This document shows, piece by piece, positions 53,837 to 63,390 of a stretch of 64,000 nucleotides of DNA. The DNA comes from Photobacterium aphoticum. Its GTDB lineage: Bacteria > Pseudomonadota > Gammaproteobacteria > Enterobacterales > Vibrionaceae. The DNA is taken from NCBI RefSeq assembly GCF_001029435.1, contig NZ_LDOV01000020.1, forward strand, positions 1 through 64,000. Direction: 5' to 3'. Position 1 is the stretch's first letter, and each line of letters starts with the position of its first letter. Made by a program: the position numbers and the translations under genes. A model generated the notes under the pieces. The model was given only the letters and a program-made list of their open reading frames with translations, was not told where the DNA came from and searched no databases.

Positions 53837-54340
53837 TTACAGCTCGGCAAATTCCGGACAGTACGCCAAGGTACCGTGCTTGCCGGCCAAGTGATCAGGC
53901 AGTAACTCCAGCACCATGAAAGCCTCTTCCGGTACCGGCCACTGGCACGCCAAACCGTGTGCCGCTGCCGGAGTAAAGCCGGCTTTCGGGTAGTAATCGC
54001 TGTGCCCCAACACCACAATCACCGGATAACCCAGCTCCGCCAAGGTCTGCTTCGCTTCTTCCATCAACGCCAATCCCACGCCTTGACGCTGATAGTCAGG
54101 ATGCACCGCTAACGGTGCCAGCCCTTGCCAGTATTCGTCTTCTCCGTCACGGGTCACCGGACTGAAGAACACATGACCAATCACTTCCCCTTCATCGGTG
54201 CACGCCACCAATGACAGGGTACGGTTGCCGTTTTCACGCAAACGCATGACCAATTTCGCTTCCGCTTCCGTCTCAAACACGGTTTTCAGCAGACGGTCAA
54301 TCGGCAGAATATCGGCTGGCGCTTCCGATCTAATGAGCAT
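53837..54340 (-). CDS. yhbS: GNAT-family acetyltransferase YhbS
   Basis: 167 residues. IGHVFFSPV, WQGLAPLAVHPDYQRQGVGLALM (acetyl-CoA loop Q-R-Q-G-V-G) and IVVLGHSDYYPKAGFTPA match YhbS. Substrate unknown. It overlaps ubiT by 11 bases, the same order as yhbT-yhbS in E. coli. Confidence 0.93.
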   Translation of the reverse strand: MLIRSEAPADILPIDRLLKTVFETEAEAKLVMRLRENGNRTLSLVACTDEGEVIGHVFFSPVTRDGEDEYWQGLAPLAVHPDYQRQGVGLALMEEAKQTLAELGYPVIVVLGHSDYYPKAGFTPAAAHGLACQWPVPEEAFMVLELLPDHLAGKHGTLAYCPEFAEL

Positions 54341-54851
54341 TCATCACCTCTTTGCGATCTGCAGAGCTCTGCAGGCCTTTTTGAATGAAATCGGCTGACT
54401 GATTCAGCACAAATTTCACAGGGGCTGGCAGTGAATCCAAATCGATGCTATCCATCAGGTTTTTCACTTCCAGGCCTAATTCTGTGTCGCCTTCAATGCG
54501 CAGACGACGCTGGAAGAACAAGGTGTCCGGATCTTCTTTGCGCGCGGCAATCAATACCAGATCATTACACTCGCCACTGAAGCTCACGTCTTCCTGTTCA
54601 ACATGCTCCGACACCACCAGCTGCTCGTTTTGGTAGCTGATGTACCAGCGCAGATCCAGATCCCTCACTTCGACTTTTAACCAACGATCTTCCAAAAACT
54701 CGAAATCACCGTCTTCCAGGGCTTCTTTGAAAACCATGGCCAGGCCTTCCAGCATCACTTTCTTCTGAATGGCAAACGGCGTCAGTTTCGCCGGTACACG
54801 TAAAAACGCTGGGCCATGTTGAACCAGCTGTTGTCTTAGTTGAGCAATCAC
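54330..54851 (-). CDS. ubiT: Ubiquinone biosynthesis accessory factor UbiT (SCP2 domain)
   Basis: 173 residues from the GTG at 54851, which has AGGA upstream and gives the E. coli YhbT length; a longer frame to 54932 is open but lacks a better site. SCP2-like sterol-carrier fold: LRVPAKLTPFAIQKKVMLEGLAMVF, LEDRWLKVEVRDLDLRWYIS (in part) and FQRRLRIEGDTELGLEVKNLMDSID (in part). Needed with UbiU and UbiV for oxygen-independent ubiquinone synthesis; binds isoprenoid intermediates. The partners lie 2.4 kb away beyond a GGDEF/EAL gene. Confidence 0.93.
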   Translation of the reverse strand: MIAQLRQQLVQHGPAFLRVPAKLTPFAIQKKVMLEGLAMVFKEALEDGDFEFLEDRWLKVEVRDLDLRWYISYQNEQLVVSEHVEQEDVSFSGECNDLVLIAARKEDPDTLFFQRRLRIEGDTELGLEVKNLMDSIDLDSLPAPVKFVLNQSADFIQKGLQSSADRKEVMNAH

Positions 54852-55055
54852 TATTAATCTTTTCCTGTATAGGTCGCATGGGACTCTTGATTGTATGGCA
54901 AGAAAGGGCCGCAATTTTATGCCTTGAGTCAAAAAATACGGTTTTCATGCTGCAAAGTTTGGGATAACCACTAGCAGGCAGGGTATAGTAATAAAAAATA
55001 CACTTGGCGCCTTGTTCTTTGGCGAACAGCTACATACGGATATCCCTTTCATACC

Positions 55056-57089
55056 ATGCCGACAGAGCAACTCCATTACTGGTTTCCCTTACTGACTGAT
55101 AATAGTCCTTTTCTCTTCGCAGTCTTAGATCAACAGCACAACTACCTCGCTGTCAACAACCGCTACTGTGAAATCAGCGGGCTGGAACGCCACGAGCTGA
55201 TCGGGCTCAATGATAACGATACCCTCGGCCCGACCTTTTATCGCACCCTTTCTCCGTATTATCAACGGGCATTTGCCGGAGAAACGGTCGAAGGGGAAGT
55301 GGTGCTCGATGACAGCCGTCATGACACCAGCATGCATTTCAGCCTTTCGCCCCTGCGCAGTACCGACGGTCAGATCCAGCATGTGGTGCTGCACTGCGCC
55401 GATACCTCGGAGCGGCAGGTGCTGGTCAACACGATTCAAGAGCTGGAAAAGCAACTGCAAGTGATCAACCAGATGATGCATGAAGGGTGCTGCATCGTCG
55501 AAGAAAACACCATTATCTCGGCCAACGCCAATGCCGCCCAGCTGCTGGGGTTTGAGTCGGTGGCCGATCTGCAAGGAACCGATCTGGGGAAATTGCTGGT
55601 CGATGGCAATAACAAGCCCATTCAAAAAGCCCAGTTGCAATCGCTCAGCAGAGGCGAAAGCCGCAACTGCCAAACCAGCCCCTACTGCCCGGCCCAGCGT
55701 GCACTGCGTTTATCCGCCGCACCGATCCCACTACTGGGCACCCCTGCCCGCCTGATCTTACTGCAAGACAACAGCCAGCAACTGAGCAAACAAGACAAGC
55801 TGGAGCATCTGGTGCACACCGATCCGCTGACCGGCATGCTCAACCGCCACGGGTTCAGCCGCAAGCTCGAGCAGACCATCAAGCAGGACGTGCCGTTCTT
55901 TATGCTCTATCTGGACATTGATAACTTCAAAAATATCAATGATTCACTGGGCCATCACATTGGCGATCAGGTGTTGCAGGAGATCGGAAAACGTCTGGTG
56001 CGCATGCTGCCTGACACGGCCATCATCGGCCATTTGAGCGGCGATGAATTTGCCATTTTGCTGCCCAACCCAGAACACCACAAAGTGGGCGATCTTACGG
56101 CAGCGCAAGTCATTGCCCTGATCAACCAGCCGTTTAACCTGCACCACTTCAGCAAGCACTTAGCCTGCTCTATCGGCATGGTCAGCTTCCCGGGCGACGG
56201 CAATGATGCCCGCATCCTGCTGCAAAATGCCGATACCGCCATGTATGAGGCGAAAAACCGGGGCCGTAACCGCGCCGTGACCTTCAGTGAAGAGATGAAC
56301 AAAGAAGCGCGCATGCAGCTGTGGCTGGAAATTGAACTGCAAAAAGCGCTGCAAAATAACGGCTTGGAAGTGTGGTACCAGCCCAAAGTGAACGCGCGCG
56401 ATTTTGCCATTGACGGAGCCGAAGCCTTGGTGCGCTGGAAGCACCCGGTGGAAGGCTATATCAGCCCGGCCCAGTTTATTCCGGTGGCCGAGCGTGCCGG
56501 TTTGATCGATCAGCTGGGGCAAGTGGTGATGCGCGAAGTGTTTACCACGGTGAAACAGTGGAAATCTCAGGGCTTGCTGACCGGTCGCGTGGCGATCAAC
56601 CTCTCCCCGCAGCAGTTTGGTAACCCGAACCTGATCAAGTTTGTCGACCGCCTGCATAAGTCCATTGGCGTGAACCCTAACGACATTACCTTTGAGCTGA
56701 CCGAAAGTGCGGTGATGAGCGATGGCGAGCATACCATTCAGATGCTCAATGCGATTAAGAAGCTCGGCTTTTCATTGTCGATTGATGACTTCGGCACCGG
56801 CTATTCGTCCCTGTCGTATTTGGCCCGTTTCCCGCTGGATGAGCTGAAGATTGACCGCGCCTTTATTCAGGACATCGACAATGTGCCCAAACAGCTGACA
56901 CTGATTGAAAACATCATCAACCTGGGTAAAGCGCTGAACATGAGCGTGGTGGCCGAAGGGGTCGAAACCCGCCAGCAGGCGACCTTGCTGTCTAACCTGC
57001 ACTGTAACTCCATTCAGGGCTTCCACTTCTACAAGCCGCTGCCCAAAGATGAGTTAGAGACCATTTTGCATAAGCACACCAATCACTAA
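55056..57089 (+). CDS. PAS-GGDEF-EAL protein, c-di-GMP metabolism
   Basis: 677 residues, no signal peptide. A PAS domain (about 10-125, LFAVLDQQHNYLAVNNRYCEISGL, in part), a second PAS-like region (about 135-240) with CCIVEENTII and paired cysteines, a GGDEF domain in which the motif reads SGDEF (328-332) and an EAL domain with EAL (456-458), LTESAVM, IDDFGTGYSSL and VVAEGVET. The EAL catalytic residues look intact, so phosphodiesterase activity is likely; the GGDEF may be active or regulatory. Its GC and codon use match the neighbours. It separates ubiT from ubiUV, an uncommon neighbour for them. Confidence 0.96.
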   Translation: MPTEQLHYWFPLLTDNSPFLFAVLDQQHNYLAVNNRYCEISGLERHELIGLNDNDTLGPTFYRTLSPYYQRAFAGETVEGEVVLDDSRHDTSMHFSLSPLRSTDGQIQHVVLHCADTSERQVLVNTIQELEKQLQVINQMMHEGCCIVEENTIISANANAAQLLGFESVADLQGTDLGKLLVDGNNKPIQKAQLQSLSRGESRNCQTSPYCPAQRALRLSAAPIPLLGTPARLILLQDNSQQLSKQDKLEHLVHTDPLTGMLNRHGFSRKLEQTIKQDVPFFMLYLDIDNFKNINDSLGHHIGDQVLQEIGKRLVRMLPDTAIIGHLSGDEFAILLPNPEHHKVGDLTAAQVIALINQPFNLHHFSKHLACSIGMVSFPGDGNDARILLQNADTAMYEAKNRGRNRAVTFSEEMNKEARMQLWLEIELQKALQNNGLEVWYQPKVNARDFAIDGAEALVRWKHPVEGYISPAQFIPVAERAGLIDQLGQVVMREVFTTVKQWKSQGLLTGRVAINLSPQQFGNPNLIKFVDRLHKSIGVNPNDITFELTESAVMSDGEHTIQMLNAIKKLGFSLSIDDFGTGYSSLSYLARFPLDELKIDRAFIQDIDNVPKQLTLIENIINLGKALNMSVVAEGVETRQQATLLSNLHCNSIQGFHFYKPLPKDELETILHKHTNH

Positions 57090-57133
57090 CCCCCATTATT
57101 GGTAAGTTAGACTCAATAAAAATGCAAAATAAG

Positions 57134-57147
57134 TTGTCCTAAATCAA
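57134..57147. promoter_or_regulatory. FNR-like box upstream of ubiU
   Basis: TTGTC-CTAA-ATCAA fits TTGAT-N4-ATCAA at 8 of 10 positions. About 90 bases before the ubiU start. FNR control would fit the anaerobic role of ubiUV, known to be FNR-activated in E. coli. Confidence 0.55.
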
Positions 57148-57236
57148 CAAAACCTGCCTGACATCAAAACACGGGGGCCGCGCGCCCCCTATATTTGCGC
57201 CATGACTTTATTTCCAGACTGGTAGAAAACAGCACT

Positions 57237-58244
57237 ATGGAGCTACTTTGCCCTGCCGGGAACCTTCCGGCGCTGAAAACGGCCATTGATAATGGCGCAG
57301 ACGCGGTATACATCGGCTTTAAAGATGATACGAACGCCCGCCATTTTGCCGGCTTGAATTTTACAGGACGTAAACTTGAAAAAGCCGTGCAGTATGTACG
57401 CGACCACGACCGTAAACTGCATGTGGCCCTCAATACTTTTGCCCACCCTGACGGGTTTGACCGCTGGCGTACGGCGGTAGATACCGCTGCGTCAATGGGC
57501 GTGGATGCGTTGATCGTGGCAGACATTGCCGTGCTTGACTACGCCGCCACCAAATATCCGGATCTGGAATTGCACCTGTCTGTACAAGCCTCTGCCACCA
57601 ACACGGCGGCGATTGACTTCTACAAGCAGAACTTCAATGTAAAACGTGTGGTACTGCCACGCGTGTTATCGATTCACCAAGTGAAGCAGCTGGCCCGTAA
57701 CACCGATATGGAACTGGAAGTGTTTGCCTTTGGTAGCTTGTGCATCATGTCGGAAGGCCGTTGTTACCTGTCATCGTACATGACCGGTGAATCACCAAAC
57801 ACTGTCGGTGCGTGTTCGCCGGCTAAATTCGTGCGCTGGCAGGAAACCCCACAAGGGTTGGAATCCCGCCTGAACGAAGTGCTGATCGACCGCTATGCCG
57901 CTGGCGAGAACGCCGGTTACCCGACGCTGTGTAAAGGCCGTTTTGATGTCAACCTGGAAGGCATTGACCGTCGTTACCATGCCCTGGAAGAGCCAACCAG
58001 CCTGAACACGCTGGAAATTCTGCCAGAGCTGTTCAAAGCCAATATTGCGTCCGTGAAAATTGAAGGTCGCCAGCGCAGCCCGGCGTACGTGGAACAAGTC
58101 ACCAAAACGTGGCGCGCCGCGATTGACCGTTACAAGGCCAATCCTGAAGGCTACAGCGTTGAACCGGCGTGGAATGCGTGTCTGGGTAATGTCTCTGAAG
58201 GTAAACAAACCACTCTCGGTGCTTACCACCGTAAATGGCAATAA
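57237..58244 (+). CDS. ubiU: Ubiquinone biosynthesis protein UbiU (U32 peptidase family)
   Basis: 335 residues from the ATG at 57237. MELLCPAGNLPALKTAIDNGADAVYIG opens the U32 family; FGSLCIMSEGRCYLSSYMTG (two cysteines), TVGACSPAKF and YPTLCKGRF provide the four-cysteine 4Fe-4S set of UbiU; KIEGRQRSPAYV is a further family block. Works as a heterodimer with UbiV in oxygen-independent hydroxylation steps of ubiquinone. Nine bases separate it from ubiV. Confidence 0.96.
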   Translation: MELLCPAGNLPALKTAIDNGADAVYIGFKDDTNARHFAGLNFTGRKLEKAVQYVRDHDRKLHVALNTFAHPDGFDRWRTAVDTAASMGVDALIVADIAVLDYAATKYPDLELHLSVQASATNTAAIDFYKQNFNVKRVVLPRVLSIHQVKQLARNTDMELEVFAFGSLCIMSEGRCYLSSYMTGESPNTVGACSPAKFVRWQETPQGLESRLNEVLIDRYAAGENAGYPTLCKGRFDVNLEGIDRRYHALEEPTSLNTLEILPELFKANIASVKIEGRQRSPAYVEQVTKTWRAAIDRYKANPEGYSVEPAWNACLGNVSEGKQTTLGAYHRKWQ

Positions 58245-58253
58245 GGAGCCAAC

Positions 58254-59132
58254 ATGAAATACGCCCTTGGCCCCCTACTGTACTTTTGGCCAAAAACTGA
58301 CGTTGAAGCGTTTTACCAGCAGGCGAAAGAAGCCAACACCGACATCATCTATCTGGGTGAAACCGTGTGCTCTAAGCGTCGTGAATTAAAGCCGGCTGAC
58401 TGGTTTGCGATTGCCAAAGACATCTCTGCCACTGGCAAGCAAGTGGTGCTATCGACCATGGCCTTGCTGGAAGCGCCAAGCGAAGTCAATGTCATGAAAA
58501 AGTACATTGATAACGGCGACTTCATTGTGGAAGCCAACGACGTGTCAGCGATCCAGCTGGCCCATGAAAAGCGCGTGCCGTTTGTGGTTGGCCCGGCTGT
58601 GAACTGCTACAACGCGCAGACGCTGAACCTGTTTTTGAAAAAAGGCATGGTGCGTTGGTGTATGCCGGTTGAGCTGTCACGCCAGTGGCTGCAAAACGTG
58701 GTTGCCGAGTGTGAGCAGATGAGGATCCGCGATCAGTTTGAAACAGAAGTGTTCAGCTACGGTTACCTGCCACTGGCTTACTCAGCACGCTGCTTTACCG
58801 CGCGCGCTGAAGATAAAGCCAAAGATGACTGCGAAACCTGCTGTATCAAGTACCCGAACGGCATTACGGTGAACAGCCAGGAAGCGCAGAAAGTGTTTAC
58901 CCTGAACGGCATTCAGACCCAGTCTGGCTACTGCTACAACCTGATCAACGATCAGCTAGGCATGGCTGGTTTGGTGGATGTTGTGCGCTTGAGCCCATTG
59001 GGTATCGACACGCTTTCACTGGTGGATGACTTCCGTGCCAACCAACAAGGTCAACAGCGTCATACCCTGGCAGACGGCCATCACTGTAACGGTTACTGGC
59101 ATAACCTGGCTGGCCTGAACATCGAGTCGTAA
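58254..59132 (+). CDS. ubiV: Ubiquinone biosynthesis protein UbiV (U32 peptidase family)
   Basis: 292 residues. KYALGPLLYFWPKTDVEAFYQQA, YLGETVCSKRREL (first Cys) and YSARCFTARAEDKAKDDCETCCIKYPN (in part, the three further Cys of the 4Fe-4S site) match UbiV. AAGGAG precedes the start. Partner of UbiU. Followed by a clean bidirectional terminator. Confidence 0.96.
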   Translation: MKYALGPLLYFWPKTDVEAFYQQAKEANTDIIYLGETVCSKRRELKPADWFAIAKDISATGKQVVLSTMALLEAPSEVNVMKKYIDNGDFIVEANDVSAIQLAHEKRVPFVVGPAVNCYNAQTLNLFLKKGMVRWCMPVELSRQWLQNVVAECEQMRIRDQFETEVFSYGYLPLAYSARCFTARAEDKAKDDCETCCIKYPNGITVNSQEAQKVFTLNGIQTQSGYCYNLINDQLGMAGLVDVVRLSPLGIDTLSLVDDFRANQQGQQRHTLADGHHCNGYWHNLAGLNIES

Positions 59133-59180
59133 TCCGTCCTCCATATAAAAACACATGTCAGGCCGAGATACGCACAAATA

Positions 59181-59214
59181 AAAAGCCGCCCGTGACACCA
59201 CGGGCGGCTTTTTT
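59181..59214. terminator. Bidirectional terminator between ubiV and nlpI
   Basis: AAAAGCCGCCCGTG, loop ACAC, CACGGGCGGCTTTT: 14-bp perfect stem with runs on both sides. Confidence 0.93.
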
Positions 59215-59262
59215 AATTCGTCAGATTGGGGCGCTAACCCGGCCAATCACGATGCGGCAGAG

Positions 59263-60186
59263 TTACTGCGCGGCCTCGCTTTCGCTGTTCACGTCCAAGA
59301 CTGCATCAAACTGCTGTTGCTCATTAATGGCAGCCTGCAAACGGCTCAATTCCAGCAGAGCAAAACGGTGCTCCACAAACTCATACACGTTGCCGGCTAA
59401 GGCCAACTTGTACAGCATCAGGGCGGTGCCGTAGTCTTTGTTGTGGAAATACAGCTTACCCATGTAGAAATAAGCTTCCGTCAGCCGCTCTGCCAACAGG
59501 GCATTATCTTCACTGTCGAGCGCAATCTGGTTAAGGAATTGGGTTTCGGTAATGTCGTTTAAGTACCAACGAACGATCTGCCAACCCCAGTCCTGCTTAT
59601 CGCTGTTGTCGTAACGCAGACGCAGTTTCTCCTGCGCTTTCACCGGATCTTGTTCCAGCTCAACCAGATACAACCAAATCACACGGTAAGGATCATTGAT
59701 GTTCTGCTGGTAATGGGCGTTCAAATCCTCAAACGCCAAATCGTAACGGCCACCGTAGTACAGGGCAATACCGCGATTACGCTGGGCAAACGGGTGATGG
59801 ATATTGAGCTCTAAGCTGGAATCAAACGCCTCATAGGCGGCATCAAAATGCGCGCTCTGCGTGAAATACACCCCGAGAATGTTGAAAACATCCGGTTGAT
59901 CCGGCTTAAAAGAGAGCGACTGATTAAAGTCTAAACGGGCCAAATCACGCAAGCCCAAGCTATCATGCAACAACCCGCGCTCATAATACATTTGTGCCAA
60001 CGTATCATCGCTTAAGTCATTACGACGCAATAACTGATCGATACGTGCTAGCTGAATTTGTTCTTGAATGGTTGGCTGGAATGGCACGGCCATAGGCGGC
60101 TGCGCCCATTGTGGCTGGGACGATGAACAACCCGCCAGTAACGCGACCATGGCGATACAGGCCAGTTTAATCCGATTTGCAATCAA
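59263..60186 (-). CDS. nlpI: Lipoprotein NlpI
   Basis: 307 residues. Lipobox LLAGC (Cys 20) after a basic N-terminus, so membrane lipoprotein. TPR-like repeats follow (YYERGLLHDSLGLRDLARLDFNQSLSFKPD, in part, and FNILGVYFTQSAHFDAAYEAFD, in part). Adaptor for peptidoglycan hydrolases and the Prc protease. Downstream of pnp, as in E. coli. Confidence 0.95.
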   Translation of the reverse strand: MIANRIKLACIAMVALLAGCSSSQPQWAQPPMAVPFQPTIQEQIQLARIDQLLRRNDLSDDTLAQMYYERGLLHDSLGLRDLARLDFNQSLSFKPDQPDVFNILGVYFTQSAHFDAAYEAFDSSLELNIHHPFAQRNRGIALYYGGRYDLAFEDLNAHYQQNINDPYRVIWLYLVELEQDPVKAQEKLRLRYDNSDKQDWGWQIVRWYLNDITETQFLNQIALDSEDNALLAERLTEAYFYMGKLYFHNKDYGTALMLYKLALAGNVYEFVEHRFALLELSRLQAAINEQQQFDAVLDVNSESEAAQ

Positions 60187-60262
60187 TGCCGTTCTCCCTC
60201 AGTGAGACGCCTTATGTCTAGCATATACGATCGTAGCGCAAGCATGGCGGCGATAACGGTAA

Positions 60263-60291
60263 TAATAAAAAAGGGGCTTAATAGCCCCTTT
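60263..60291 (-). terminator. Terminator of pnp
   Basis: On the minus strand AAAGGGGCT, loop ATTA, AGCCCCTTT followed by a T-run (TTTATTATT). Confidence 0.88.
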
Positions 60292-60315
60292 ATATCATGC
60301 TTTTAGCAAAAAGCC

Positions 60316-62439
60316 TTATGCTTCTGGCTTGTCTTCAGCGGCAGCTGCTGGATTTTGTTCTTCAGCGGCTTCTTTCATGCTTAGACGGATACGGCCCTGA
60401 CGGTCGATCTCAAGTACTTTAACTTGAACTTCCTGACCCATTTCAAGGTGATCAGCCACTTTCTCAATACGCTCCTGAGAGATTTGAGAAATGTGAACCA
60501 GACCTTCTTTCGCACCGATAACAGAAACGAACGCACCGAAGTCAACGATACGCATTACTTTACCTGTGTAGATACGGCCTACTTCAACGTCAGCAGTGAT
60601 TTCTTCGATACGGCGGATTGCTTCTTGTGCTGCAGTCCCTTCGGTTGCTGCGATCTTCACAGTACCGTCGTCTTCGATTTCAATCGTTGTGCCTGTTTCT
60701 TCTGTTAGCGCACGAATTACCGCACCACCCTTACCGATCACGTCTTTGATCTTCTCAGGGTTAATCTTCATGGTGTGGATACGTGGTGCAAACTGAGAGA
60801 TCTCTTCGCGTGGTGCATTGATTGCCTGATCCATTACGCTAAGGATGTGCGTACGCGCGCCTTTAGCTTGGTTCAGAGCGATCTGCATGATCTCTTTAGT
60901 GATACCTTCGATCTTGATATCCATCTGCAGTGCAGTGATACCGTCATCAGTACCCGCTACTTTGAAGTCCATGTCACCTAGGTGGTCTTCATCACCCAGG
61001 ATGTCAGAAAGAACAACGAAATCGTCGCCTTCTTTCACAAGACCCATCGCGATACCCGCAACAGATTTCTTGATTGGCACACCTGCATCCATAAGAGCAA
61101 GAGACGTACCACATACAGATGCCATTGAAGAAGAACCGTTAGATTCAGTGATTTCCGATACTACACGCACTGTGTATGGGAATTCATCAACAGTTGGCAT
61201 AACTGCAGCAATACCACGCTTAGCCAGTTTACCGTGGCCGATTTCACGACGCTTCGGAGAACCTACGAAACCTGTCTCGCCCACACAGTATGGAGGGAAG
61301 TTGTAGTGTAGTAGGAAGTGATCTTTACGCTCGCCAGTCAGCTCGTCGATGATCTGTGCATCACGCTGTGTACCCAGAGTCGCTGTTACTAGCGCCTGTG
61401 TTTCACCACGAGTGAACAGAGAAGAACCGTGTGTACGTGGCAGTACGCCAGTACGTACGTCTAGTGCACGAACCATGTCTTTTTCACGGCCGTCGATACG
61501 TGGGTTGCCAGCGATGATACGGCTACGTACCACTTTCTTCTCTAGCGAACCTAGCATGCCACGGATTTCACGCTCATCTAGCGCTTCGTCTTCAGCAAGT
61601 AGTGCTTCCACTACGTCGTTCTTGATTGCGCCAACTTGCTCGTAACGCGCCATCTTTTCAGTGATCTGGTAAGCGTCAGCCAGACGTGCTTCTGCTTTCT
61701 CAGCAACACGTGCTTTCAGTTCAGTGTTAACAACTGGTGCAACCCATTCCCAAGCAGGAGTCGCTACTTCTGCTGCGAATTCGTTGATTGCGTTGATAAC
61801 AACTTGCTGCTGATCGTGACCAAATACTACTGCTTGTAGCATTTGCTCTTCAGTCAGACGGTCTGCTTCAGATTCAACCATCAGTACTGCGCTTTCAGTA
61901 CCTGCAACAACAAGGTCTAGCTTGCTTTCGCCTAGTTCAGTGTTGCTTGGGTTCAATACGAACTGATCGTTGATGAAACCTACGCGTGCTGCACCGATTG
62001 GGCCGTTGAACGGAATGCCCGAAATCGCAAGTGCTGCAGAAGTCGCGATCATCGTGATGATGTCTGGCTGTACGTCTGGGTTCACAGAAACCACAGTCGC
62101 AATTACCTGTACTTCATTTTTGAATGAATCTGGGAATAGCGGACGGATTGGACGGTCGATAAGACGTGCAGTCAGCGTTTCGCCTTCTGAAGGACGGCCT
62201 TCACGCTTGAAGAAACCACCAGGGATTTTACCTGCAGCGTAAGTACGCTCTTGGTAGTTTACTGTCAGAGGGAAAAAGTCCTGACCTTCAACTGCTTCTT
62301 TTTTACCAACAACAGATACGAATACAGACGTATCGTCCATGCTAGCCATTACAGCAGCTGTCGCTTGACGAGCCATTACACCAGTTTCAAGGGTAACCGT
62401 GTGGTTACCGTACTGGAAAGTCTTTACGATAGGATTCAC
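60316..62439 (-). CDS. pnp: Polynucleotide phosphorylase
   Basis: 707 residues from the GTG at 62439, which has AAGGA seven bases upstream and aligns with E. coli ([20 protein letters not shown]); a frame open further 5' is leader. Two RNase PH domains (first with [13 protein letters not shown], second with [19 protein letters not shown]), a KH domain ([20 protein letters not shown]) and an S1 domain ([34 protein letters not shown], in part). 3'-5' phosphorolytic RNA decay; degradosome component. Between rpsO and pnp is a stem-loop processed by RNase III in relatives. Confidence 0.98.
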   Translation of the reverse strand: MNPIVKTFQYGNHTVTLETGVMARQATAAVMASMDDTSVFVSVVGKKEAVEGQDFFPLTVNYQERTYAAGKIPGGFFKREGRPSEGETLTARLIDRPIRPLFPDSFKNEVQVIATVVSVNPDVQPDIITMIATSAALAISGIPFNGPIGAARVGFINDQFVLNPSNTELGESKLDLVVAGTESAVLMVESEADRLTEEQMLQAVVFGHDQQQVVINAINEFAAEVATPAWEWVAPVVNTELKARVAEKAEARLADAYQITEKMARYEQVGAIKNDVVEALLAEDEALDEREIRGMLGSLEKKVVRSRIIAGNPRIDGREKDMVRALDVRTGVLPRTHGSSLFTRGETQALVTATLGTQRDAQIIDELTGERKDHFLLHYNFPPYCVGETGFVGSPKRREIGHGKLAKRGIAAVMPTVDEFPYTVRVVSEITESNGSSSMASVCGTSLALMDAGVPIKKSVAGIAMGLVKEGDDFVVLSDILGDEDHLGDMDFKVAGTDDGITALQMDIKIEGITKEIMQIALNQAKGARTHILSVMDQAINAPREEISQFAPRIHTMKINPEKIKDVIGKGGAVIRALTEETGTTIEIEDDGTVKIAATEGTAAQEAIRRIEEITADVEVGRIYTGKVMRIVDFGAFVSVIGAKEGLVHISQISQERIEKVADHLEMGQEVQVKVLEIDRQGRIRLSMKEAAEEQNPAAAAEDKPEA

Positions 62440-62542
62440 GTGAATTTCCTTAATTATTCCGCTTTTTATTTGCGCCGTTAAGTATATCTGACACAAAGAA
62501 AAGCGTCATGTGATGAAAAGCAATTTACGGCAATTTCACGTA

Positions 62543-62592
62543 TCGCGACTAATGAAAATTCTTATTTCGGGAAGAACTGTCATTAGTCGCGA
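62543..62592 (-). promoter_or_regulatory. pnp leader stem-loop, probable RNase III site
   Basis: TCGCGACTAATGA (62543-62555) pairs perfectly with TCATTAGTCGCGA (62580-62592), and the inner TTCTT/AAGAA extends it. It resembles the pnp leader hairpin that RNase III cuts to start PNPase autoregulation in E. coli. Confidence 0.7.
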
Positions 62593-62643
62593 CCACTGGG
62601 TCGACGAAAACGACTCGTGATAGGGCATAAACTGCAGATAAAA

Positions 62644-62669
62644 AGAAAGGAGCCATAAGGCTCCTTTCT
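62644..62669 (-). terminator. Terminator of rpsO
   Basis: On the minus strand AGAAAGGAGCC, loop TTAT, GGCTCCTTTCT then TTTT. Lies between rpsO and pnp, as t1 in E. coli; read-through probably feeds pnp. Confidence 0.85.
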
Positions 62670-62679
62670 AAAAGCAATC

Positions 62680-62949
62680 TTAGCGACGTAGGCCTAGACG
62701 CTTGATTAGGTCTTGGTAACGATCTAGGTTCTTACCTTTTAGGTAGTCTAGAAGTTTACGACGACGAGAAACCATGCGTAGTAGACCGCGACGGCTGTGG
62801 TGGTCGTGTTTGTGGTTAGCAAAGTGACCTTGAAGGTGGTTGATCTGTGCTGTTAGCAAAGCAACCTGAACTTCAGGAGAACCAGTGTCGTTTTCGCACT
62901 GCGCGTATTCAGCAACGATTGCTGCTTTAGTTTCTGCATTCAGAGACAT
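62680..62949 (-). CDS. rpsO: 30S ribosomal protein S15
   Basis: 89 residues, the full S15: [43 protein letters not shown] (in part), [20 protein letters not shown] (in part). Binds 16S rRNA and organises the central domain. Upstream region is 441 bases from truB with a repeat element; its promoter is not clear to me. Confidence 0.99.
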   Translation of the reverse strand: MSLNAETKAAIVAEYAQCENDTGSPEVQVALLTAQINHLQGHFANHKHDHHSRRGLLRMVSRRRKLLDYLKGKNLDRYQDLIKRLGLRR

Positions 62950-63119
62950 AACTCATTCCTAATACAAAATTGTTTTTAACTTGTGTCAGCCAATCTCTGA
63001 TTCAGCCGACACCCGAACCGCGGATTATACGTGGAGGCCGATTGGACTACAAGTGAATAATCACACAACAGACGCGGATTAAGAAAAAGAGAGAAACTGA
63101 GGTGAGGAACGAATCTACA

Positions 63120-63368
63120 GGGACGAGGAAAAGAAAAAGCAAAGGCGAGTTGCGAGAAATGCTTCGCGCCGAGTTAGGGCGAAAAAAAGGACGGGGACGA
63201 GTCAGCGAGTTTCGAGGAAAAGCTGAGCTCTGATCTTATAAAACCGTCTCTGTAAATGTAAATCAATCAAAAAAAATGGTTCCATGATGTAATCACAGAA
63301 CCATTCAATCAGGGCGTTACCAAAGAGCCTCAGGATCAAAGAACCGCTTTTCCGCTCTTCCTCGTCCC
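63120..63368. repeat. Purine-rich CGAG repeat element, copy 2
   Basis: About 249 bases bounded by an 11-bp perfect inverted repeat (GGGACGAGGAA at 63120-63130 with TTCCTCGTCCC at 63358-63368). The inside repeats GCGAG units; GACGAGTCAGCGAGTTTCG near 63197 is nearly the same as GACGAGTTAGCGAGTTTCG of copy 1. The truB terminator lies within it. Confidence 0.7.
63267..63305 (-). terminator. Terminator of truB
   Basis: On the minus strand AATGGTTC, a 15-base loop region (with inner TGAT/ATCA), GAACCATT, then a T-run of eight. It sits inside repeat copy 2. Confidence 0.75.
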
Positions 63369-63390
63369 TAGCCCCTTAATACTCACAACC

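Larger units (their letters stand above)
62950..63390. other. Region between truB and rpsO
   Basis: About 441 bases holding the truB terminator and the second CGAG repeat element. In many bacteria truB and rpsO are adjacent; here the repeat lies between them. Confidence 0.6.

Noticed and set aside
54852-54960. FNR box upstream of ubiT
   Set aside because: TTGCC and ATCAA occur but are spaced by five bases, not four, and the first half is poor.
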